From: Malurus cyaneus samueli
Lineage: Eukaryota; Chordata; Aves; Passeriformes; Maluridae
NCBI GenBank assembly: GCA_009741485.1
Contig: CM019214.1
Span: 52,044,863 to 52,108,862 of the forward strand
Length of the DNA: 64,000 nt
Reading direction: 5' to 3'
How positions within the stretch are numbered: position 1 is the stretch's first letter; the number at the start of each line of letters is the position of its first letter. Below are positions 24,865 to 38,811 of the stretch, in pieces. The position numbers and the translations under genes were made by a program. The notes below the pieces were generated by a model. It was given only the letters and a program-made list of their open reading frames with translations. It made no database searches and was not told the DNA's origin.

Positions 24865-27800
24865 AAATGTCTCTCCTCTCCCTCAATAGTGTTTTTCATC
24901 ACAGGAAGACTGAGTCTGGGGTGGGTCCTTTCCATCTGTATTCCAACAAAAGGCAAAAGAGTGAGTAACTTCTCCAGGCCTTCAGCCCCCATTGCTCACA
25001 GCACTCTACTTCCAGCCCTTCCCAGCACAGCTCAAGGTTGTGAAAGCATAATGGATCCCAAAATATTTCTTGCTGCAAAGTATTCGTTGTGGTAAATGTC
25101 AACTATAGCAATAAGGCACCAAAGGCTGTGCATTAGCAAGCTATTAGTGCATGCTGAGAGTGCTCTGGTTGCCTTCTAATGCACACTGCAATGGCCATTA
25201 TGGAGTATGACTCATTATTTTTACATTTATTTCACATTTTTAAAAATCGTTTGCAAAACACTTTTGCACAATTTCAGGAGATGTGTTTTTTCACAAGGAA
25301 AAAGCGGTCCTTATGAACACAATGTGAGGAGACAATGGTAGGAAGAGAGTCCTCACTGCTTCTGAGTAAACCTGAAAGGAACTGATTCTTTCTTACCCCA
25401 CTCCCTTTAAGTGTGGTTTTCTGACTAGCATAGATCAATCCCTCTCCTCACAGGGTCATCCTTCTGCCTTTTCAGGTTCAGTTTATGACTTTGCAGCCAT
25501 TTTATTTGATTAAAAATAGCACTTTGGCAGGCACATGCCATTAGGTTCTTGTGTTTCACATCAGAAAAATCCAAAATGTCTGTAAAAGTATTAGGTTGAT
25601 ACTGAAAGCAGTGCATGCTTTCAGAGGCAGAAGACATCACATGGTCTTTCCCTAAACCTCTCATTTCTTCTTCTGTCCCATAATTGTCTTTGTTTATCTC
25701 CCATCCCAGTAAAAAGCTGAATTTTTTATCATCTGCCTTTTCCATTTTGGGCATGGAATTCAACTGTATGACAGACATGCAGAAAAGGTAATGTTGGAGT
25801 AGGCAGCTTGCGATCACAACTGTTAAGCCCGCTGCAAAAAATAAGGTTATGATCAATCAGGTTGGAATTAATTCTGCCTAGTTTCAAACACCTAATTGAG
25901 AAGTTTAAATTAGGACTATAATTGCTCTAGGATGCCTTTGTAATAAAGTGAATGTTAGAGGCCTCCCAAATGTGTTTCATCCAACATAAGAGCTAAACCA
26001 TCTTCTTCTACTGACAAGACTTTACATGACAGTGCTTCTAATTTTACCAGCTAAGTGATATGAATAATCTGACTTGGGATGAATCTGGGCCTTTTTTTCC
26101 CCGAGCTCTGCTACACTATTTAATGGTTTGGTGTCTACAGTGTGAATATATATTCTTAAAACATCAGCTGTCTTCATAATACTGGAATGTCAAAATAATG
26201 GTGTGTTTTACTGTTGATATCTGAATAAGATTCTATGGGGTCCTTTGTGAAAATGCCCTGGAGAAAGGATGTTTAAAGAATAGATTGGAAAAAATATAGA
26301 AACTTACAAGGTAGTTGGCAGGGGAGCATGTAAAGATCACAATTCTTTGCAAAACAATTGTGCATGAGAGTGGGAAAAGGTAGTACTGAAGTGCTGAAGC
26401 CAATTTTTGAAATATAGGGTAGTTTAAATATATATGGAATCAGACACTCTGCTACTGAACAAAACTGACACTGAAGGAATATTCAATGTTATGTTACAGC
26501 CTCTGAAAACATAGCAAATGTCAGAAATCCCTCTTTTAAAGAGTCCTCACTCTTGTTCAATAACTTCAACTGTCAGAGTGTGGAGCTGTATCAAAAAGGG
26601 TTTCACAGAATCAAAAGGTTTGTTTCTTAGCAACTCTGTCAACAAATTTAAATTGCTGCATATCATGGCTGTTCCATAATCATTTGCATGCAAGATTTGT
26701 AAACACAGATTTTTATTGTGCATCCTGTTGTCATGGCTGGTAGGGAGGCAAAAGGGGACAAATATTCCAAAGCAGGGACAATGCCGGCACCGAATCACAA
26801 CATGCATGGCTGAGTAAAAGGTTCTGTGCATCTCACTTGACCAGAATCCTTTCTAGTTCACTTTGCTCATGAAGTACAAACTGCAGAGGCAGCAAACCAA
26901 GTCACAGATGTAGTACTGCAGTAGTCTACAATGTCAAAAGATTAAATATTCCTTTTGGGATAAAAAATATAGAGGTTGATAGCCCGGACCGTGTTTCCAC
27001 GGTAATCCAGAGGCCCAGCAGCACTGACAACAGACGTGTACTAGCTAACTTCAAATAAATTTGTTAAATGCATTGTTACACCAATAATATCATGGCTCAG
27101 GTGATGTGTGACTGGGTTGCTGGGCATTCACCTAGGATCAGGACTAGAGGAAGGCTTTTGCAGCCCGAACTCCAGGCTGTGCTTGGGCAACTGCTGTTCT
27201 AGGGCTTCAAAGCTTTTCAGATATGAGCCGATGAACTCCAGTCATGCCTACCTATGAGGTGTGACGCTGACATACCTTTGGCCCTTCTTGTTTTTTGCTC
27301 GTGTCACTAAAGATTGTGGTTAGGAAGTGATGAATAGAGTCCATTTTAATTTTTATGTTATTTCAATTTTATTTATTATTTGTTGAGTGCCTATAATGTG
27401 TATGCTACAGAGAACACTTTATTTAATATAATGCATTTTAGATCCACTTTATATAACAGGCTAAGCATGCATAATATATTTAAGCCTATAAGTCTATATA
27501 TGCTCAGGATGATGTAAGAGACTCAGAGAGTAAGCACACTCTATATGTTTATGTTTTCAAATTTAATGAATTCATCTTATCCCACACATCTAATGGCTCA
27601 TATACAAAATCTCAGCTCATATCATATAATACCTCTGTTATAAGCATAGAGTTATTTATTTGTATTACAGTAATCCCAGAGGCTACAGCTCAGAAAAAAA
27701 TCACTATGAAGAATTTAAGCAAGAGATAGCCTTAGAGAATTTGAAGTTTATAAAAATAAGATATGGGGAACAAAGACAAAAACTGGCAGCGTAACATGCC

Positions 27801-29224
27801 CAAGTTCATTGTCCAGGCATGTGATGGAGACAAAAGAAGGTGTTGATTGCTCATTCCTCAATTCCATTCATGTTGAAAGCCCATCTTGCAGTCACTTGGA
27901 GTGGCCAATGTCCCTAATTCATGTAGCTGTGTCCTGAGCTGAGATCCCGTTTTACTGGTGACCCTGAAATTCCACTTGCTGCACCTTTGTACATCCAAAA
28001 TGTCTGTCATATGACAAGAATGGTGGGTGGTGGGATACGACATGCTTTCCTGTCCCTACACATGACTGGCAGGGAGATGTGTGCTTTGGGCACCTCTCAG
28101 CAGTATTTGCAGCTCCTGCAAGTAGGAGTCTAGAGTGTGAGGGCCCAGAAGGTTTCCAGAACAACCTATGGAACTTGGTGCAGCCCATATATTAGATCAT
28201 GTTTTCTTTATATTTGGCTCTGTTCTGGATACAGCTTTACCCTTTCCTTGCTCTCCCTTACCCCTAGTTTAGGATTCCTGCATTCACTGCTTGTGAAATT
28301 CATAACTCATGGTAACATCAAAATAAACCAAATCCCAAAGCTAAACAAAACCCAGACCTGTTGTGTGAAACAAACCTTAATGAGGAAATTTTCAAGAAGC
28401 CTTAAATTCAGACATACATCAATCTGCAAATTTATATTTTCCCCGAATGTCACAACTAGGAACCACCAGATGTGATAGTCCAGAAAGAGATGGTTGTGCC
28501 TGATTTTTATCCTGGCCCTAGATGACTTGGCCTAATAGGAAAACTTTTCCCCTGCACCTTTTTAAAGGAGAAGAAGAAATGCAACAAAGCCTGGTGCATG
28601 CTATTGATCAGGTAAGAGACTACAGGAAAATCTGAAAACAGAGCTGTAGACCAGAAGACAAAATCCATTTTTCTGGCTGTTGGAGAACAATGAAGGTCTT
28701 AATTCTACCAGAATTTTAAATGAACAAATTTAAATCAAATTCTCTACTCAAAACAAAAAAGATGGTCATTCCAAGCAGTTGTAAGTTAGAGATGCTGGGA
28801 GAAGGTTAATATTTAATAGAGCTGAGTGGTACCACAATTCAGTGAAGTTGTTTTTTATCACTAGAATCTCACTTTGGCTCAGGTCACAAATGAAAATACT
28901 TTTGGTGCATTCCTGTCTAATTCCCAGGGGCACCTATACCATTTGGAACAGCTGACAATCCCTTCTCAGAATATGACTAAGTCAAGATTCCAGCCCTGCC
29001 AGGGCCTGACTCACTGAGAAGGATAAAAGCTGTCAAAACTCAGCATCTGCCAGGATCAGCCCAGAAACAACAAGAAAAGCTGGTCTTAAATGAAGGATAA
29101 ATGCAGGACTCTACCAGAAGTTTTGCACAATACATTCTTATTTTGAATCCTTGTGGAAAGTGTTGAAATTGTCATAACTGCTAAATTCTTATCTTCAGGA
29201 GTACTCAAATAACTGCAGTTTTTT

Positions 29225-29490
29225 TGAACCTTAAAAAAATTAACAGTCGAGTGCCCAGCCACAGATGTGACAACTGCTCAGAATGAAAGTACATCAGTGC
29301 TGTAATGAATTTCACGCCACTTACTGTCCTTGTGGTAATCTACTGAAAATGACTTAACCTTATTCTTTGGTTTATGGCTTAACAGCCTAGAAAACAACAA
29401 AGCAACTGTTATTGTTGATTGCTGTCTAATTATTATGCAGGGAATTTGTTAAGATGTACTTCAGGGAATGGTTATGACATAATTCCCATG
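29225..29490. promoter_or_regulatory. candidate conserved non-coding element
   Basis: A repeat-free block holding ACAAAG and ATTGTT SOX-type sites (ATTGTT at 29411-29416) next to a TAATTA homeodomain core (29427-29432) that leads into ATTATGCA. SOX plus homeodomain/POU words within 40 bp is typical of neural and other developmental enhancers. This is inference from motifs only. Confidence 0.25.
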
Positions 29491-32258
29491 ACAGACACAT
29501 GATGGTAAATCAAGAAAGAAATAGATGTCAAAGTGAGAGGACAAACACATTATATACTGCAGCTCTGGTTGTGTGTGTAAAGCTCTCTGTGCTGCTTCTC
29601 AGAAGCATCTCCAGAGTTCCAGGAAGGAATTGGTGTCGCATCAACATAGACACACGTGTCTTGTTCCACCAGAGTAGCAATGCCGATTGATTTTCTGATG
29701 ATGCTTGTGAACTTCAACATTACAGCAGAGGAACACAAACAATTGCCCATCTTCTGGGTATGATGAATAACAGAGCTTCATAACTTTGGGAGGATATCAT
29801 CAAAGGGTCCTCTTGAGAAGGAACGAAACTTCAGCTATTACAGGGATGACATTAACAGATGTGGGTAAGGCCTCAAAAAACCCAGACTCCCAAATGGTTT
29901 TTGATAAATTACTTGTTTTCTAGAATTAGTTATTCTCTTTAACATTGCTGCTCTTTATATTGACAAATTCTGTCTTCTGTTTCATTTAAATTTTAGTGCG
30001 ACCCTTATAGCCATAAAAGGCTGACATCCTTCAAACTGTTCTTTGACTTTGCTGTGTGTCCTCAGACTGGACCTAGCCTGGATGTGGAAGTGTTATATCC
30101 ACAAAGCTCCAAGCTGCACTCCCAGACTCAGAAGCACTGTATTTCCCCAAAATGATCTTCACAGCAGTGTTAGTTCACAATCTGTGCCACCCTTCATCCT
30201 TTCCATAAACATGTGGATTCATACGCAAGAAATGGTCATTGTGATTATACCATCCAATCTTGTGTTTAGCATGCACAATAAGTTTCCTTTAAAATATTCC
30301 ACTTGGCAATAGATAAAAATCTCGGGGGAAAAGAAAAACAAAAACAGTATTAATTAAAAATCGCTAGCAATTAAAAAGAATGTTACCACCAGCCTGCAGA
30401 AATTGGTCCAGTGGTTAGTTTGTTCAGTATTAAAGGTCTCTGTATTCTATACATGATACTTTTTCCCCCACAGGATTTTTTTCCTTGGTTAAAGGTTAGA
30501 AGAACCTTCATATCAAAGTACGGCTTTCAATATAAGTTCTTAGTGGCTGGGATCATGCTAGATCAGGCATTTTTAAAAAATAGCCTTAGCTCCATAATTC
30601 TTTTTCTATAGCAGGTTCTTTACAGCATTTTTGATGCTCTTTTTCTAAATCTACTTAATTTTTTTTAGAAATCCCTTTTGAGATGTATACATTGAATTTC
30701 AATAGCAGTAGAAATACTTCCAAATCAGTGCAAGCAAAAGTGGTTTAATCTCTCCAAATGCTTCTTGAGACAGATCTCTTTATACAAACAACAGCAGTTG
30801 CCCTTTTGGAGAACAGAAACATTGAACACTGATTCCCTTTCTTTGATATCTCACCCTTCCTCCAGACTTACAGCTTCAAAGAATTTTCCTGTCTTACGAT
30901 ATGACCTGCAGTCTGTGTTTTAAAACACAATGTATGCATCTGTATCTGTAATACTTATTCCTGTTTGCATGAGTGCTTATTATCTGTAGTTCCACAGCTC
31001 TTTGGTTATCTTTGGAACAGCTACTTCTGCATCTGGCGTGCGTCGTGTGTGCCTGTGACAGAGTGTGCCCGTGCAATCTGCCCACTGACTCTCTAAGTTT
31101 CTTACAAACTGCAAAACACTGTGTCCAGGTAGGCATTACCTCCTAAACTTCAGGAATTTGTTACTTCTTTGCATCATCCTTCTTTTTAAAAACTTCTATA
31201 GTGCTGTTGAAGAAACCTTTGCAGCCCCACTTCTAAGGAAGGCTTTGATCAGCAGAAATAGGATGACATCCCCTGTCACAGGCAGCCCATAAGTCACCTT
31301 TTCCTCCCAGAAATGCAGTGTGCATATGCCAGAATAAATTCAGAACTGCCTTTGCTTGTACCCCATGAATCAAGGCTTACTTTGATGAACACACATTTTT
31401 TTCCAACGAGGACAAATATTTTCTTTAAATTCAATCTGGGGTCTTGTTTAGCCTGGTATGGGTTTCTACAGAGTTCTTTGTCAAAACTCAAAAATTCTTC
31501 TTTTTCTTTTGTTTTAAACAAGACTTTTTTTCCCATTTGAACTGTATTTTTTTTTTTCTATTTGTTTCATCCTAAGAAACAACAATTAGACTGCTTTTTT
31601 TTTTTGTTTGTTTGTTTTTTGAGTGTGAAGTCTGTGATCAAAATGCTAAAAATGGCTTTAGGTCTGGAAATAGGGCTATGAATCATAAAGCTTCTTTTTT
31701 TTTGTTCATTTTAACTGTGACATATTTGTCTTTCTGGAGTAATTGTCTGTCTTATTCATGTGAAGACCAGATGTGTGGATGATGATGTCTCTTACACTTG
31801 AATCATCCGTATTTGCAATTGCAAGTGTCACAGAAACACCTTCTCCTGCTTGAAAGCTTCTCGTTTCAAGCTTTCTTGATTTCCCCTCTCAAGACAGAGG
31901 AATACTGCACCATCTGCAAGCCTTGGGCACTTTGCCAGTGAAACTGCTGTCTGAAATAATTTCCAGCTTCACATTGAATTTTTCATGGAAATACAAGCCC
32001 TGCTTAGGTGCCTTCTAATATGCAGTATTAAAAGACTGTAACCAAATGCTGGAACTTAAACCGTGCACATGAAGGTATTGTTCTGAGCATGGAGCTTGTC
32101 TTGCTTGTCATCCCACGTGAGATGCTCAAGAGTATTGCTGGTTTATGCCTCCCTTTCTGCTGGGTACTTGGAGTGAGGTTCATCTGTGTGGTGGACCCGG
32201 AGGACATCAAACTCTCTTTTTTTTTCTGGGCTGTGGGTGGATTGAACGATTTATTGGC

Positions 32259-32280
32259 TTTTTTTTTTTTTTTTTTTTTT
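32259..32280. repeat. T22 homopolymer tract
   Basis: Twenty-two T in a row, shortly after a shorter T run at about 32217-32225. No retroposed gene body was recognised next to it. Confidence 0.9.
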
Positions 32281-33227
32281 ACACCATTTTGCAATTTACA
32301 ATGGTATTAGAGGAATTTAGATACTGCCCACTTAATGTTTGTCTCTTTATTTTTACCTCAGACCATAAACGCCCACTTATCTTCACAAATAATGTTAGGT
32401 ATTTTGCTGAAATAAAGTTTTCTTCAAAGGACAAGTGTGTGGGGGACAGAAAACACTTAAATTGTTACCCCCAACTGTCCTCCCTCCTCACTAGGCTGTT
32501 GATCAGACTCAGGAGCCAACATGATTGAAATTCATGGCACTGATTGTAATAAGCATCTCTTAAGGAGCAAGCATGGCAATAAGATCACAAAAATAGTAAT
32601 AAAATAATACATAGGAATAAATGTTCTTTTATTTCTGGTGAACTTTCTGCTCCTTCTGTCATTGCCTTTATCCTTGCAATATGCTCCCAGATCTCTACCA
32701 GCAGGATGTTTCACACTGCAGAGCACTTTCCATTTTCAAATACAATAAATCCACTCATTATTACTAAATAAATCAGCAAATTAAATACATCAGATGAAGT
32801 ACTAAGTTAGACAGATTCTCCTATGGCTATCTGCCTTGGTGGAGCTGACATAAACTCCGTATTGACTTTATTAATGAATCCACCTCCAGCCACAAATTTG
32901 TATGCAAACTGTCATGGGAACTCTGGCATAAACCGCATTTTCCTGCACTTCATACACTTATGCTCTACAGCTGCTACAATACTTGCAGAAAAATGCTTTG
33001 CAGAAGCATCTGCCACCCAGAAGCTTCAGCTCCTGAGCTGCAAGCCTCTGCTCCTCCCATACAGCTCTAAGCAAGCCTCTGTTTGCCAAAAATCAGTTGT
33101 AAATGCAAGGAATGCTGAAGAAACACAGCAGTGAACAGGCAGCTTGGCCAAGAGCTTCAGCAGAAGCACATTCACCCATGGAGCTCATCATGGGGCAGGG
33201 CTGGGTGCTCCTTAGAGCATGTGACAT

Positions 33228-33316
33228 TTACCTGATCTTGGGGAAAGTTCCCCTGCCCATGGCAGGGGTGTTGGAATAGCTGATCTTTAAGGCTCCTTCC
33301 AACCCCTACATTCGTG
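33228..33316 (+). mobile_element. CR1 LINE 3' terminal fragment
   Basis: A plus-strand CR1 3' UTR: CCTGATCTTGGGGAAAG, then CCCTGCCCATGGCAGGGGTG, then GCTGATCTTTAAGGCTCC and CCAACCCCTACATTCGTG. The order and words match the last 90 bp or so of a typical avian CR1. Only a degenerate terminal octamer (CATTCGTGG) is left. It is strongly 5'-truncated. Confidence 0.9.
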
Positions 33317-36300
33317 GGGCTGTAGGGAAACCTGTCAACAGCCCCTTTGCCCTGTGTGGTGGAGCTTCTCTGCTGGGGCCATTTTAGTTCTTGCTGTCTA
33401 CGTGGCCTGACAGTGCTTTTGCCTTCCCTTGGATGGGAAAGGATTTTCTGCAGCTTGACACAAGACCTCAGACAAACCAAAAAGGGAATATCCTACAGAT
33501 ATGCAAGAGGGTTCCCACCTAAGGCTAGTTTGCAGCATTGTTTCTAAGGGTAATTTACAGATTGGACTAAAGTACCAACTGGACAGACTTCTCTTATAAT
33601 TTTTCTGACTGCATTTTTTGTTTCACTTTATCTAGCAAGATTCCTTCTCACTTTGTTTAGATTTTTTTTTAAATGGTATCTGCACAGTGATCTGATGAAA
33701 CCTAAATAATTATTGTTTCCTTTAATTCAAGTACATATAATAATTAAAATAAATAATAATACTTTTTCTTTGAATGAGAAAAATAAAGGTATATAAACCA
33801 GATGAGAAATGCTTGAATTATCTTTACTCCTATATCACTGATGAAGACAAACATGTCACTGTTGTTTATCAGAAGTCTTTTAAGCCTTTCATCTAGTGAT
33901 AAAACACTGGGAGGTCTGTTTGTTACGAGGAATATCAAACATACATTTCTGATTATATCTGGAACCACTGGTAATAGCTGTTGTCCACAGTAGATGTTGA
34001 ACACAGACATTTAACCCCCCCAAACCTTTCTCAATAGATGCTGTTAGTGTGGGCTCTCATAGCCCTGCAGTAATCATATTCCTTGTAACTGACCCACTCT
34101 CTTAGCTACAGCAAAAAAAAAAAAATCCTCAGAATTACCTTAGCTGTTATTTACGCACTAAACACTGTGAAATAATGTTTTTCTCCAGACAGATGGTGTT
34201 ACCAAAAGGAAAGAAACATGAGAATCTCTAATATTCAAGAAACTACTGCCCATTTTCTTAATCTTCCTGAATGAATGTTTGAGCTTATTATACTAATAGA
34301 AGCCTGCCAAGTCTTTGGATTTATTGCTCTAAATCGGTGGAGTCATTGTCATTATTAGACCAGTTGCTAGTCAATACTTAAAAGCATTCATTAGCTGCAA
34401 ATGACAGAAATGGTAGTACACTATAGATTTTTTTTATTGTTGTCCAGAATGCATGCTTCCTATTGAAGGGAATAATGAGAGAAGGATTAAGTGAGAGGTC
34501 AGTAAGGATTTTGCCGATAACGGGAACAATGTGGTAGGAATCCCTGTGCTGTTCTGGAGTCTTTTCTCATTTCCTCATTTTTTGCTATGCATGCAATTCG
34601 AAGACAACAGGAATATTAGTAGTTTCCACGGGTAGCTGGTGCGTCTGCCTTTAAAAAGAACCTGCATGTAGTAATTTGAAATGAATTGATTTCAATGAAA
34701 AATGTGAGGAGCAATTGCTTTTCTGCTCTTAGATGGGCTGTTTTATTTGTAGTACAAGATTCACGAGCTGCTTCTTAGATCTGATATCACTCAGGCTTGA
34801 GCCTTTCTCAGCCCTGGATATTTGCTCTAATTCATCATGTTAAGAGCTGAAGTCCTGAGCTGGGCTTCTCAAAGGTCTGGGCTGGTTGTCCCCTTGTATA
34901 GCCCCTGCATGGGAACTGGGCACCTAAACCCTTTAGGTTCCTTTGAAAATCTCAGCTGCAGCTCCTCCTAAAAGGAATCATGAAGAGAGCTAGCAGCTTC
35001 CTTTGTTTTCAACAGGAACTGCAGAGTAATAAGCCTCCATTAAAATCTTTCTGTTCCTTTCGCCTTCTAACTGGGAACCGAGTTCTTCAGAAATGCTGGC
35101 CAACAACTACTACATAAAGATGATATCCAAGGATGAAGGGTACTTTGACAGTGCTTAAAAGTTAAATAAAAACTGCTGAATTCATGTTGTATCTGGAGGT
35201 AGCTGCATTCAAACTGCTCTTCACCTGTTAAAGGGAGATGTTCACTCAGCACACTGACTGCTCCCCTTTCTGCTTTAGACTTAAAACAATGAAACCTTCA
35301 GATGAGCATTTCTTCCAGTACAACATTAACATGATGACACAATAACCAAAATAATTATAGTCCTGGAACATTATTTTCTTTTTAAGCAGTCTGTCCTAGA
35401 GAAGAGCCTGCTTAAATTGGATCTTCAAAGACAATTTTTTGCCACCAAAATAACAGCTGATATTAAAAACAAAACAAAATAAACCCCAGAAACAACAACC
35501 TAAAGGGATCTAAGGTAATTAGTGAAACATTAAGTTTTAAAGATCTAGGCAATTTCCAGAGATCTTATAATTAACAAAGGAAACACTTGGAATGCATTGT
35601 ATTTTCTGATTGTTAAAACTGTCATAATCCTATTAGCAACTTTTAAAAGAAAATAATTAGAGAAAATATTGTCTCCCTGGAAATTTTCCTCCTTAATTAC
35701 CCTGGCTTTAACTTCTCTTTTGATAAAAGGCTTTTCCTTGCTATTTGATGACTGATAAGTCAGGACATTGTTCTGAAAATGTCTTCTTGTGCAGATACTC
35801 AGCCATAAGTACCTGAGCTATAGAGTTTTTTTCCCTGTAACTTGGAGACTAATCCATTGCGTGTCTCCTTATGTGGGCAATTTTAACTTATGCAGACAAT
35901 GCTATTGACTTCAAAAAGTATGGGTTGACAGAGCAATCCTTAAAAATAGCTTGGTTAAAAAATATTCATTTTAAAGTATGGATATGTGGTCAGCTTTAGA
36001 TAAATGATTCTAACTGCATAAAGTAAAAGAAAAATGATAAGGGAAAAATGCCTACAACTCTTATTCAGCAAAAGCTCCTGTTTAAATAATTAAAAAGATT
36101 GTGCCCAATGAATAAATTTCTTTACAAGACCCTTTTTTCCATGGAGAGTTGAAGTTTTGTTGAATCTTCTATTTCTAACTCTGAAGTCAATTTGTAGGAG
36201 GTGGTGTGTAAAAGCACTTTAGTAGGGAAAAGCAGCAATCTCAATGCATCAAAGTTAGGTGGTAGCGGGGTTATCACTCCGTGAAAATCACATAAACATT

Positions 36301-38670
36301 CCACATATGAAATATTATTCATCAGGGCAAAATCCTCCAAGGGTTTCAGAGATGACAATGGTGTCATGAAACCCTTTTTTGAAAAAGGAAAAATTTATTC
36401 CACTGCTAAGATTGATTCTGTCGCCATGTAGCAGGCAGTGTGACGAGGCAGAGAATGAACATAATTGAGAAGAGAATTAGCAAACCTTAAATATCTGCTG
36501 CTGCAATATCATTACCCATAAACTTGCCCTTTTTCCACCCTCTTTTCCCTGAAGACTGACATCCCATAACTGCAGTGAAAAAGAATGTGTTCTTTCGAAC
36601 AGCTAAATCAACAAGGTCTCACATGAGTAGTGTTGAGTGGTGTGGTTGAATGATTTCATGAAAAACTAATCAAGTATTCATCATTGAGATCAAACACTTC
36701 CCAAGTAATTATTATCAAAACCAATTTGATAAGACCTGAAGAAGTGGCACTGCTGATCTAATCAGAAGTAAAACAGAAATAGTTCTCTCAGCTTTTGTAA
36801 TGTTTAGGTATGAAAGCATAAAAATGTAATTGTATTTTATAATTAAGAATAAGAAAGCTGTCATACTGTAATCAATTATTTCAGATCAGTCATAATTTTT
36901 TTTTTGGTTATTTTATAAGAACATGCATTTACAAATTGACTTTTTCATATATAGGTAATGCAATTGTGGAACAGAAATGCATTAGAAATTATGTCGTTTA
37001 AAGCTATTTCAGTTACAAAAGAAAGGATTTTGTGACTATAATGACTAACAGAATTGGCAGGTCTGTATCTGCTTTTTTTTCCTCTATAATGATGATTCCT
37101 TTTTGTATTAGAATTTAAATACTTAATATTTTAAAAACTAAGATTATATTTGCAGTCTCAGCAACCTTATATTTTTAATGTGTCTTTATTGATTAAATTC
37201 TTGAGGATAATTCACAAAATTTAGGAATTTAGAAGTGTTTTACATGTATTTCAAGCTGACAAAGTAGAAATTGCAACACCCCAGTCAGTTTCCAGGAATA
37301 TATTTTTCTGGTCATTATTTTCAGGCAAGAGCCAAAACACATTTGAGATGGCACAATACATCATACTGCCATTACCCTGGCTGATTTTAACAATATAAAA
37401 TTTCAAACAGATCATATGGGAAAAAAATCCCCTTCCTAATAGGCTGATTTACTTAATAATACCAGGCCAGAATCCCTATGTCACTCGCATAAATCTTAAT
37501 TGGCCCTAATTTTAATGGCTTTATTAGTTTTAGTTCTAAGGTTATTTGATTTCTCAGAAATATTTTTCCATGTAGATTACTGAGTCATATCTGGGTGACA
37601 AAAGTGCTTAGAAAAATGGCCCTTGTACAGAGTCTTATTTCTTGGATGAGGATCTTAAGAAGTCGTCGCACAGATTATTTTGTGAATGTTTGAACTGTTA
37701 TGAGTATATGAAAATGGCTGCATTTTAAGAAAAGTTAATTGATGGGTAGAATGCCAGTATTTTAAAATAACTTTCTCTATACTTTTATAAGTAAATAAAA
37801 GTATAAATGAAAATGAACTATGCTTCTTAAACTGAAGTTCTTAGTTTTAATGGGTTGGTTTTTTTTTTGAGGCCTTATTCACACTGTCTGACTGTAGCCA
37901 GGTACATAAGGCAATTTACAGAGAAACTAATAAAAAATAATCAGAATGGAGGAATCTGGCCCAGCCTAAAAGTTAGTGCTACCTACTGGGCACTATACTA
38001 ATTTTAAAATTAGAACAACAGCAATGGTTGTTTTCCCATCAGTGGAAAAATCATATGTATGCAGTAGTCAGAAATTCCTATTATTTATTTTGTTTTCAAG
38101 GAAAGATTTTAGGGGTCTCTGTGAAAAATAAAAGCCTAAATGTTGTTTAATTTTAATTTAAGAATTTAAGACTGCAAAATGAAAAGAAAGATATTTTATG
38201 TAGGCAATGAAAATTATATCCTTTGCCAAAATGAAAATTTTGCCAACTTTACTGTTAACTTGAAGATTCTGCACCCAGAAAATCTTCCTAATACAGACTG
38301 GTGCCCTTTTGTTTCATGCAACTGGCTCAACCATTTCTTACAATCTGATCCAACAAAAAACAGATTCTAAAAAAAACAAAACCCAGATCTCATACAACAA
38401 AAGAACTGCTACTTTCTACAGTACTGTAGAAGACAGATTCTTAGCTATAAAGGCTATTTAAATGTTATGTATTTTAAGAAGCCAAATATTTTTTACTTCA
38501 TAGACTCTCAGCTGCCTTTGCTCTATATAAAATATAGTAAATATAGTCTATAAGCCCTGTTTGAACCTTAGATGAATTCTGGCTGCAGGCTTAAGTATCC
38601 ATTCACCTCTACAAGCAGGAGCCACTGCCTATGTTGAGGATCTTTTTTGCTCCAAATACACAGTGAGAAA
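33317..38670. other. non-coding unique sequence, no gene seen
   Basis: No gene or exon is supported. Frames stay below 90 codons. The block 37330-37680 is repeat-free, with many TTTAAT/TTAATT words, and could be regulatory, but I see no specific arrangement in it. A possible very old repeat at 34905-34960 is listed separately. Confidence 0.58.
34905..34960. repeat. possible ancient amniote interspersed repeat
   Basis: The words GGGCACCTAAACCC, TTTAGGTTCC and TTTGAAAATCTCAGC in this order resemble an old repeat family I recall from reptile and bird genomes, in which GCACCTAAAT is followed by CCTTTGAAAATC. The match is short and made by eye, so it may be chance. Confidence 0.25.
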
Positions 38671-38811
38671 AAGCAGTAAGCCTGAATGCTCCAAACTTCA
38701 CTTACAATGAGTAGTCCTTTTCTCACTGGTATAGTGAGAAAATATTTTAAAAAGGAAAACAAAAGCAGTAAGCTTGAATGCTCCAAACTTCACTTACAAT
38801 GAGTAGCCTTT
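38671..38811. repeat. short tandem duplication, 92-bp period
   Basis: A 50-bp segment (38671-38720, AAGCAGTAAGCCTGAATGCT onward through CTTACAATGAGTAG) recurs at 38763-38811 with only two or three differences. The spacer (TCCTTTTCTCACTGG, then AGTGAGAAAATATTTT) resembles the AGTGAGAAA just before copy 1, so the whole roughly 92-bp unit was probably duplicated in tandem and then changed by small indels. Confidence 0.9.

Larger units (their letters stand above)
24865..33227. other. non-coding unique sequence, no gene seen
   Basis: More than 8 kb without a supported gene. The longest minus-strand frame of the window (25425-25856, 143 codons) has a hydrophobic start but no known family and no paired splice evidence. 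A short perfect hairpin, ACCGTG/CACGGT, lies at 26988-27003. A TTTG-rich run (31591-31620) and a T22 tract are the only low-complexity parts. One block at 29225-29490 is listed as enhancer-like. Confidence 0.58.

Noticed and set aside
25425..25856. 143-codon minus-strand frame with a hydrophobic N-terminus as a possible membrane protein
   Set aside because: Length is within the chance range for the window. There is no domain, no neighbouring exon and no recognisable family.
26988..27003. Perfect 6-bp hairpin ACCGTG/CACGGT with a 4-nt loop, as terminator or operator
   Set aside because: Such short palindromes occur by chance, and a prokaryotic-type terminator has no meaning in this context.
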